A stretch of 13,652 bases of DNA, from contig JAGRMP010000411.1 of the NCBI GenBank assembly GCA_020441225.1, forward strand, positions 1-13,652, given 5' to 3'. A model generated the notes under the pieces. It saw only the letters and a list, made by a program, of their open reading frames with translations, was not told the origin of the DNA and did not search any database. The first letter of the stretch is position 1; each line of letters begins with the position of its first letter. Made by a program: the position numbers and the translations under genes. Of this stretch, positions 8,517 through 13,652 are shown in pieces. Source of the stretch: Maritimibacter sp. Lineage in GTDB: Bacteria > Pseudomonadota > Alphaproteobacteria > Rhodobacterales > Rhodobacteraceae.

Positions 8517-10211
8517 CTATCGACGAATGTCGGCCAAAGTGATCCCGTCGTAGCCGAACGTGCGAATGTCCTCCGCGTAGAGCTCCCGAACCAGATCGAA
8601 AGACCGGCTCGAGAAAACCGATCCCTTTGTCGGATTGGCCGGCCCTTTTCGATCATGAGGAAGTTTGAAATCCGGCAGTCGCAGAAACCGGCGGAGCGGC
8701 GCGAGATCGCCGACATCTTCGAGTTTCTGGGTATGGTAGGGAACCGGGCAGGCGCTCGGGTTGAAAAACTCGACCGCAGGCCGGAAATGACTGATCACTT
8801 TGAAAAACCGTCTCGGCCGGCTTGCGAGATCTTCTAAAAAGAGATCGAAGCTGCCGTTGTATTTCTTGAGATACCTCTGTTTGACGAAGGCGTCCTTCTC
8901 ACTGCTTCCGCCCGCGTCCAGGTAATAGAACGCCGAAGCGAGCCGATCCCAGGGATTGCGAACGAAAACCAGGCATCGAAAATCGCCAATTCGCGGTCCC
9001 AGCGCGGTCTTGAAGACATCCAGCGGGGCATGGCCTTTCCGTTTGGGCGGTCCGAAGATCTCGGAATTGTCGATTGACGTGCCGCCGCATTTGGGAATGT
9101 GAACGAAAAAGACCTTGTGCTTTTCGCTGATCTGCAGGCTGTCCCGCACAGCCTGCCACCCGTTTGGTCGTAGAAACGCTTCGCGCTGTTCCTCGCGACC
9201 CGGCCGCAACTCGTCCCCATCGAAGACCCAGGCGCATCTTTCCCGGTAGTTCTTCGTTTCTTCGTACTTTCCGTTTTCCCGGTATTGCTGCTTGGAAACG
9301 TTCACCCAGCGGACCCCGTGATAGGGGTCGTTCTTGCGAATATAGTCGTTGTTGAGCTGTTGGACCTGGGTCCAGATCGCCGAATGGGATCGGGCGACAT
9401 CGTTGAAGGCATATTGCGCCCAGAGGTAGGGCACCAGACCGCGTCTTTCGGCACCGGCGAGCGCATCGAGTCCTGGCTTGGCGATCTGGTCTCGACCCTT
9501 TGCGGGCCCCACGGGTTTCAGTTTCTTTCCGATCCGGAGCGGCGTGTCCCGGTCCTTGAACAGATATCCGATCGAGAGCGCGAGCCATTCTGCAACGATC
9601 CGGGACTCTGGCGCCGCCGCCAGAAACCAGGCCACGAGCGGGAGGGGCGCGGCACGGTCCTTCTGGCGAAAGCAGAAAAAGCCGGTCCCCGCGCGGTCGA
9701 TGTCGAGCCATTGATCGATGGGGCGCAGGCAGAACGTGGTCGCGTCGGCCCAATACCCGCCGTACCGGTGCAGGAGCGCCATTCGGATCAGGTCGGATTT
9801 CCCGGCCCACCCGAGTTCGACCGTCGCCGAGCGGAAGTGGGCCTCGATGTCCGTGCCCAACAGATCGTTGACCGCCGCGAGATCCAGGAAGCGCACCGCG
9901 TAGTCCGGGTTGGAAAGCCGCCAGGTGTCGTAGCTCTTCCTTGCGAGATCCGGCGCATGGTCCAGACCGGCGTGCCAGAACATCCAGATCGTCTTCGGGA
10001 CCGGTTTCTGCGCGGTCTCGGGCGCTGCGTCGCGCGCGCCCCGGTCCCGGTCTGCGGGCGCGGCTTCGGCTGTTGCCATACCGGATGCCGACCGGAACCC
10101 CGGCGTCAGCAAGTCCGCGATTTCGCCTGTCTGGAATGCGGGCCGCATCAGGGATCTGAACGCCTTTTCGGCGTTCTCGGATATCGATCTCTCCAAATGT
10201 CCGGCCTTCAC
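8517..10211 (-). CDS. Bifunctional capsular glycosyltransferase and Sulfotransfer_2-type sulfotransferase
   Basis: The 564-residue product has two catalytic parts. Residues about 70-290 match the capsular polysaccharide synthesis / GT32-like nucleotide-sugar transferases: PKTIWMFWHAG (72-82), then KSDLIRMALLHRYGG (138-152) and WADATTF (154-160), where D156-A-T158 replaces a DxD metal site. Residues about 365-564 match the Sulfotransfer_2 family that modifies polysaccharides. VFFVHIPKCGGTSI (367-380) is the PAPS 5'-phosphosulfate loop, and VFVRNPWDRLASAFYY (415-430) is the 3'-phosphate motif with R418 and S426. The start is GTG at 10211, with a weak ribosome-binding site. ATG codons at residues 22 and 45 are alternatives, because the first 65 residues are low-complexity and not clearly part of a domain. 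No signal peptide or membrane span is visible. It probably extends and sulfates a surface polysaccharide alongside the convergent gene. Confidence 0.9.
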   Translation of the reverse strand: MKAGHLERSISENAEKAFRSLMRPAFQTGEIADLLTPGFRSASGMATAEAAPADRDRGARDAAPETAQKPVPKTIWMFWHAGLDHAPDLARKSYDTWRLSNPDYAVRFLDLAAVNDLLGTDIEAHFRSATVELGWAGKSDLIRMALLHRYGGYWADATTFCLRPIDQWLDIDRAGTGFFCFRQKDRAAPLPLVAWFLAAAPESRIVAEWLALSIGYLFKDRDTPLRIGKKLKPVGPAKGRDQIAKPGLDALAGAERRGLVPYLWAQYAFNDVARSHSAIWTQVQQLNNDYIRKNDPYHGVRWVNVSKQQYRENGKYEETKNYRERCAWVFDGDELRPGREEQREAFLRPNGWQAVRDSLQISEKHKVFFVHIPKCGGTSIDNSEIFGPPKRKGHAPLDVFKTALGPRIGDFRCLVFVRNPWDRLASAFYYLDAGGSSEKDAFVKQRYLKKYNGSFDLFLEDLASRPRRFFKVISHFRPAVEFFNPSACPVPYHTQKLEDVGDLAPLRRFLRLPDFKLPHDRKGPANPTKGSVFSSRSFDLVRELYAEDIRTFGYDGITLADIRR

Positions 10212-10274
10212 GTTGTCTTACTCATCCGAGGGAAATCCGCAGCAATGGTTCGGACCTGGCCCATTTCACGGCCT

Positions 10275-10286
10275 GCAACATGTTGC
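10275..10286. promoter_or_regulatory. Perfect 12-base palindrome, candidate operator
   Basis: GCAACATGTTGC is fully self-complementary and lies 64 bases upstream of the GTG start of the leftward glycosyltransferase/sulfotransferase gene, a typical operator position. No known regulator is assigned. A palindrome of this size can occur by chance in a window this long. Confidence 0.3.
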
Positions 10287-10630
10287 GTCGAACCGCGCGC
10301 GAGGGTCAATCCCGCGCCGGTGGATGCGGGAGCAGACCTGTGGCGCCCAAGACGTCCCCTGTCATGCGCCTGGCGGAGACTGAGGTGAGGTCCCTTCGGA
10401 TGTTCAGGACCCTCGCCCAACGGACACGCCACACAAGATGCCGCACAAACCACATGCGATGCGGAAATTGCCCAAGCCTGACACCCTGATTTCAAATGGA
10501 AGGCGTGAGTTGGCGACCCCGGCAGTCGCCATTGTGACTTCCGGGACGCTCTGAGGACATCTAAAATAGACGGAAATACAAGCATCTTTCATCCGGATAT
10601 GTTCCCAACCGGTCTTGTAGGTTCCGGCTT

Positions 10631-10665
10631 GTTCCCCCATTTTTAGGGGGAACAGATGGGGGAAC
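10631..10665 (+). promoter_or_regulatory. Integrase leader: hairpin with a second pairing partner over the ribosome-binding site
   Basis: GTTCCCCC (10631-10638) is the exact complement of GGGGGAAC at 10646-10653, giving an 8-base-pair stem with a 7-base loop. The same GGGGGAAC recurs at 10658-10665, where it is the ribosome-binding site of the integrase, with its G-run 6 bases from the ATG. The 5' arm can therefore pair with either copy. One pairing leaves the ribosome-binding site free and the other hides it. This would allow control of integrase translation. It is an inference from complementarity only, and the nearer pairing should normally win. Confidence 0.5.
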
Positions 10666-10669
10666 GCAA

Positions 10670-11899
10670 ATGCCCACAACCAACGTCGAAAGGCGCAAAA
10701 ACCTGACCGCCGCATTCGTGGCTTCGGTCTCGGAACCCGGAAAGTACCACGACGGCAAGGGCACCGGCCTGTTTCTACTGGTGAAGAACACGGGCGCGAA
10801 ATCCTGGGTGCAGCGCATCGTCATACGGGGGAAGCGTCGCGAGATCGGATTGGGCGCACCGCCAGTGGTGACGCTGGCACAAGCGCGGGAACAGGCTCTT
10901 GAGAACAAGCGGCTTGCCCACGCGGGCGGCGACCCCCTTGCCGAGAAGCGAAAGGCCCGGCGTGTCCTGAGCTTCGAGGAAGCCGCGCGGAAGGCGCACG
11001 CGGAGAATGCACCGTCTTTGAAGAACCCGAAAGACCGCGCCGCCTACCTCAAATCCATGGAAACCTACATCTTTCCGCAGTTCGGGTCGGTGGCGCTCCC
11101 GGAGGTGACCAGTGCCGATGTGCGCCGCGCGATCCTGCTGGCGCGTGAGAAAGCGCCGGGCGTCGCGCGCAAGCTGATCTATCGGGTGTCTTCGGTCTTC
11201 AAGTGGGGCATTGCCGAAGGCATGTGCACCGGCAACCCGGCGACCGGCGAAGCGCTGGCGCTGCCAAAACTTGATCGCACAGTGGCGCATCGCAAGGCCC
11301 TGCCCTACGCGGAGGTTGCGGGCTGCATTGAGGCCGTGAATGCGTCGGGTGCGGGCGCGGCAACAAAGCTCGCATTGGAATTCCTGATCCTGACCGCTAC
11401 GCGATCCGGCGAGACGCGCGAAGCCCGGTGGGACGAAATGGATTTCGAGGGGGCCGACCGTGCGACACGTGCGACGTGTGCGACATGGGTCATTCCGAAA
11501 GAGCGGATCAAGATGAAGCGCGATCACCGCGTGCCATTGTCGGGCCGCGCGCTCGAAGTCCTACGTGAAGCCGAGGCGCTTTCGGATGGCACGGGACTTG
11601 TGTTTCCCGGCACGAAGCCGGGCCGACCCCTCTCGGACATGACGCTATCCAAACTAATCAAGGAATTGGGATTCGAAGCGGACATACATGGCTTCCGAAC
11701 ATCCTTCCGCACCTGGGTTCAGGAGCAAACGAACTTTCCGCGCGAAGTTGGTGAAGCGGCGTTGGCACACAAAGTTGGCGACGCTGCGGAACAAGCCTAC
11801 GCAAGATCTGATCTTTTCGCGAAGCGAGGCAAACTGATGGAAAGCTGGGCTCAGTATCTTTCGTCCGAGTTTGGGAAGGTCGCGGTCCTCCGGGCTTGA
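10670..11899 (+). CDS. Tyrosine recombinase, P4-type integrase
   Basis: The 409-residue product inserts and excises the mobile element by site-specific recombination. The N-terminal arm-binding domain (DUF4102 type, about 5-95) shows GLFLLVKNTGAKSW and a GLGAPP...TLAQARE segment; a SAM-like core-binding domain spans about 100-200. The catalytic domain has R245 (LTATRSGE), probable K283 (KMKRDHRVPL), H340 and R343 (HGFRTSFRTW), H367 (LAHK) and the nucleophile Y377 (EQAYARSDLF). All catalytic residues are present, so it should be active. A strong ribosome-binding site precedes the ATG. The loop before the catalytic Lys region is lengthened by three 9-base repeats encoding RATRATCAT (264-272). 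As the first rightward gene of the element, it marks the left end; its att site should lie just upstream. Confidence 0.97.
   Translation: MPTTNVERRKNLTAAFVASVSEPGKYHDGKGTGLFLLVKNTGAKSWVQRIVIRGKRREIGLGAPPVVTLAQAREQALENKRLAHAGGDPLAEKRKARRVLSFEEAARKAHAENAPSLKNPKDRAAYLKSMETYIFPQFGSVALPEVTSADVRRAILLAREKAPGVARKLIYRVSSVFKWGIAEGMCTGNPATGEALALPKLDRTVAHRKALPYAEVAGCIEAVNASGAGAATKLALEFLILTATRSGETREARWDEMDFEGADRATRATCATWVIPKERIKMKRDHRVPLSGRALEVLREAEALSDGTGLVFPGTKPGRPLSDMTLSKLIKELGFEADIHGFRTSFRTWVQEQTNFPREVGEAALAHKVGDAAEQAYARSDLFAKRGKLMESWAQYLSSEFGKVAVLRA
11460..11486 (+). repeat. Three in-frame 9-base tandem repeats inside the integrase gene
   Basis: The units are GTGCGACAC, GTGCGACGT and GTGCGACAT, sharing the first seven bases. 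They encode the loop RATRATCAT between the DxMDFE strand and the WVIPKERIK strand. Related integrases usually pass almost directly between these two strands, so this looks like a slippage expansion that kept the frame. Confidence 0.75.
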
Positions 11900-12025
11900 C
11901 CGCATCGGTAGGCTGTGGAAGAAATGAGATGTTGATCAGGCTCCCCGCTCAGGTGGGGGTATCTAGGGCACACTGGGCAAAGTTACCTTACTCGTCGTGA
12001 CGGGCTCAGGGACCCATCTATCAAC

Positions 12026-12247
12026 ATGAACAGCAGAAATCGTCTGGACGGCAACCCGCCTCAGCGCGCACGTATCTTGCGCCGCCCCGAGATCGAAACC
12101 CTCACTGGGCTTTCGCGCTCGACCATTTACGCCATGATGTCGGAAGGCACTTTCCCCAAACCGATCAGGTTGGGTAGGCGAGCCGTCGGCTGGACTGAAT
12201 CCTGCATCCAGGAATGGATCGAAAGCCGTCCGAGCGGGATGGAATAG
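12026..12247 (+). CDS. AlpA-like helix-turn-helix regulator
   Basis: The 73-residue product matches the AlpA/MerR-like small regulators of P4-type elements, which activate integrase or act as excisionase-like proteins. The helix-turn-helix runs over about residues 17-45: ILRRPEIETLTGLSRSTIYAMMSEG. It is followed by the typical FPKPIRLGRRAVGW wing and an ESCIQEWIESRP C-terminal helix. The ribosome-binding site is poor (AGGGA, 13 bases upstream), so expression may be low. It lies 126 bases after the integrase and 4 bases before the next gene, starting what looks like a four-gene unit. It probably controls excision or early transcription of the element. Confidence 0.9.
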   Translation: MNSRNRLDGNPPQRARILRRPEIETLTGLSRSTIYAMMSEGTFPKPIRLGRRAVGWTESCIQEWIESRPSGME

Positions 12248-12251
12248 ACCC

Positions 12252-12653
12252 ATGACCGGGCAGAAACTGGACCGGCACCTGAGGCAACAGGCACCGGACC
12301 GGGACAACCGCTATGCGATAGATGCGGCGGTTGAACCCGAACAATTGAGCGCGAGTGACCGCTTTTCCGACACTGTAAAAAGCGCGCGCGCAGCCCATGA
12401 AACCGCAGACGGCTATGCGCGGGTTGTTGCCCGGCTTTGCGACGGCTGGCGGGTGATCGCCTGCAAGGACGATCTTCAATGGATCTTGCAGCGCCGCAAG
12501 AATGGTGGCGCAGAACGCCCCTGGCGGGCCGTCGGCTACTTCCGGACCCGCGATGCGCTCATGCGACTCTGCGCCGCCTCCTGTTGGCGGATTGACCCCG
12601 CCGCCCTGGCTGCCCTGGGCGCACTCCCCGAGACTTTCGGAGGTGTAGCATGA
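12252..12653 (+). CDS. Small conserved-looking protein of the mobile element, function unknown
   Basis: The 133-residue product is not recognised as a named family. It has no signal peptide or membrane span. Its middle and C-terminal parts (about 55-133) look like a folded domain rich in Trp and Arg, for example VVARLCDGWRVIACKDDLQW and RPWRAVGYFRTRDALM, ending in ALPETFGGVA. It starts 4 bases after the AlpA-like gene, and its stop overlaps the start of the zinc-ribbon/Toprim gene by ATGA. Translation is therefore probably coupled, and a role with the replication protein is plausible but unproven. The coding frame is supported by the tight spacing and the lack of a better overlapping frame. 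Confidence 0.83.
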   Translation: MTGQKLDRHLRQQAPDRDNRYAIDAAVEPEQLSASDRFSDTVKSARAAHETADGYARVVARLCDGWRVIACKDDLQWILQRRKNGGAERPWRAVGYFRTRDALMRLCAASCWRIDPAALAALGALPETFGGVA

Positions 12654-13531
12654 TCGACGCTCGCACCCTCACACTCGACCTGGGCGGCAAATGGTATCGG
12701 ACCTATGGGGCCGCGCCCTGTCCTGTCTGCCAGCCGGAACGCAGGAAAGGACAGAATGCCCTGACCGTGAACGACGGGCGGGACGGGCGGCTCTTGGTTC
12801 ACTGCAAAAAATCCGGATGCGTGTTTCGGGACGTAATGGCGGCCGCGGATGTCTCTGGCGCGGGCTACGCACCTCCCGATCCGGAAACACTTGCACAACG
12901 GGAAGCCGAACATAGGGCCGAAGTCGAGAAACGGTCGCGGCAGGCGCGGGCGCTCTGGAAAGAGTCCCAACCCATCGCTGGCACCCTGGCGGAAACCTAC
13001 CTGCGGGGCCGGGGCATCACCTGCGGTTTGCCCGGTAGACTCCGTTATCAACCGGCGTGCTGGCACCCTTCAGCCAAACGCCTGCCCGCGCTGGTGGCGC
13101 TGGTGGAAGGTGGCGAGGGCTTCGCCGTGCACCGCACCTACCTCGCAACGGACGGCAAAGGGAAAGCCGATGTTGACCCGGACAAGGCCATGCTCGGCGC
13201 GGTCGCAGGCGGGGCCGTGCGCCTCACCAACGGGCAAGGGCCGCTTGTGGTGGCAGAGGGCATCGAAACGGCCCTGAGCCTTGCGAGCGGCCTTCTGAGC
13301 GGTCCCGCAACGGTTTGGGCTGCGCTGTCCACGTCGGGAATGTCAGCACTCGCGCTGCCACCAGACCCTGGGCGCTTGACCGTCGCGTCCGACGGCGACG
13401 CGCCGGGACGCGAGGCCGCGCACAAGTTGGCCGACCGCGCTCACGCGCTGGGCTGGCAGGTTTCCCTTTTGCCCGCGCCCGATGGGTGCGACTGGAACGA
13501 CATTCTCAGAATGAAAGGGGAAGCCGCATGA
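12650..13531 (+). CDS. Zinc-ribbon and Toprim primase-like protein
   Basis: The 293-residue product resembles the primase half of P4 alpha-type replication proteins. The N-terminus has a zinc ribbon: C24-PV-C27, then H51/C52 and C57 (VHCKKSGC). A middle segment (about 75-150) is helical and charged. The Toprim domain follows: LVVAEGIETALS (199-210) supplies the catalytic Glu at 203, and ASDGDAPG (246-253) supplies D248 and D250. The C-terminal DWNDILRM is common in Toprim proteins of integrative elements. GGAGGT lies 5 bases before the ATG. Both ends overlap their neighbours by ATGA. It probably primes replication of the excised element. No helicase motif is present, so that activity must come from another gene, probably the next one. 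Confidence 0.93.
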   Translation: MIDARTLTLDLGGKWYRTYGAAPCPVCQPERRKGQNALTVNDGRDGRLLVHCKKSGCVFRDVMAAADVSGAGYAPPDPETLAQREAEHRAEVEKRSRQARALWKESQPIAGTLAETYLRGRGITCGLPGRLRYQPACWHPSAKRLPALVALVEGGEGFAVHRTYLATDGKGKADVDPDKAMLGAVAGGAVRLTNGQGPLVVAEGIETALSLASGLLSGPATVWAALSTSGMSALALPPDPGRLTVASDGDAPGREAAHKLADRAHALGWQVSLLPAPDGCDWNDILRMKGEAA

Positions 13532-13652
13532 ACGCCCCCGACCCCATCCCCTTCAAACCCGAAAGTCCGCAACCCCTTGTGGCAGAGATCCTCCCGGGTG
13601 ACCCCTATCCCGTTGCCGCCCTGGGGCCGCTCCGCGAGGCCGTGGAGGCCGT
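13528..13652 (+). CDS. Start of a probable DUF3987/YfjI-type protein (cut by window edge)
   Basis: Only 41 full codons are present. The ATG overlaps the stop of the Toprim gene and has GGGGAA just upstream. Residues from about 13 read PQPLVAEILPGDPYPVAALG, then LREAVEAV. This resembles the opening of DUF3987/YfjI-family proteins, which follow Toprim primases in P4-like and other integrative elements and carry an ATPase-like domain. The identity rests on this short N-terminus and the gene order, so it is a moderate-confidence call. Confidence 0.75.
   Translation, partial: MNAPDPIPFKPESPQPLVAEILPGDPYPVAALGPLREAVEA

Larger units (their letters stand above)
10212..10669. other. 458-base stretch without a gene between glycan locus and integrase
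   Basis: No convincing gene is seen on either strand. The stretch should contain the promoter of the leftward glycosyltransferase/sulfotransferase gene, the integrase promoter and the left boundary (attL) of the integrative element. Visible structures are a 12-base palindrome at 10275-10286, a GC hairpin (GCGC...GGGTCAATCCC...GCGC, around 10297-10317) and the integrase leader hairpin at 10631-10653. I looked for a tRNA 3' end with its GTTCRA loop, the usual target of P4-type integrases, and did not find one. A minus-strand open frame over most of this stretch has no recognisable domain and is probably not a gene. Confidence 0.6.

Noticed and set aside
7121..8716. Leftward open frame of 531 codons
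   Set aside because: It overlaps the GT-D and sulfotransferase-like parts of the real gene in antisense and shows no domain.
10297..10317. T-arm-like GGGTCAATCCC as part of a tRNA
   Set aside because: The loop is too short, lacks the GTTC motif, and no acceptor, D or anticodon arms can be placed around it.
9285..10388. Rightward open frame of 367 codons
   Set aside because: It is antisense to the capsular glycosyltransferase domain and contains no recognisable motif.
1..13652. CRISPR array or rRNA genes
   Set aside because: No regularly spaced direct repeats and no rRNA-like sequence were seen.

Overview
The window looks like a chromosomal segment of a GC-rich alphaproteobacterium, most likely of the Rhodobacterales/Roseobacter type. 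This is inferred from the high GC content, the codon choice and the kinds of genes present; no rRNA or other phylogenetic marker is in the window. Gene content changes along its length, from metabolic genes, to surface-glycan genes, to the left end of an integrative element.

Region 1 (1-2823) holds a LuxR-type regulator gene, cut by the window edge and reading leftward. It is divergent from a two-gene operon for an agmatinase-family ureohydrolase and a PotF-like periplasmic polyamine-binding protein. The two operon genes overlap by ATGA. An AT-rich inverted repeat lies in the short divergent gap, next to the regulator's start. No permease or ATPase for the binding protein is present here.

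Region 2 (2983-4806) is glmS, complete and apparently intact. It makes glucosamine-6-phosphate for UDP-GlcNAc and so for wall and surface glycans.

Region 3 (about 4807-10211) holds two large convergent genes, each joining a glycosyltransferase to a sulfotransferase in one polypeptide. The first (1124 aa) has a basic N-terminus, a long helical region, a GT-D-type domain with a DGE motif and a C-terminal sulfotransferase-like P-loop domain. The second (564 aa) has a capsular-polysaccharide-synthesis type glycosyltransferase domain followed by a Sulfotransfer_2-type domain. The two genes use different glycosyltransferase and sulfotransferase families in the same order. Together they suggest that a surface glycan is built and sulfated by paired bifunctional enzymes. 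This is the most interesting part of the window.

Region 4 (about 10212-13652) begins with a 458-base stretch without a gene, then the left end of an integrative element. Its genes are a P4-type tyrosine integrase, an AlpA-like regulator, a small unknown protein, a zinc-ribbon/Toprim primase-like protein and the start of a probable DUF3987/YfjI-type protein. The last four are closely packed or overlapping and look like one transcription unit, resembling the replication module of P4-like satellites and integrative mobilizable elements. The integrase leader contains a hairpin whose 5' arm could also pair with the ribosome-binding site. No tRNA or attachment-site repeat could be identified, and the right end lies outside the window.
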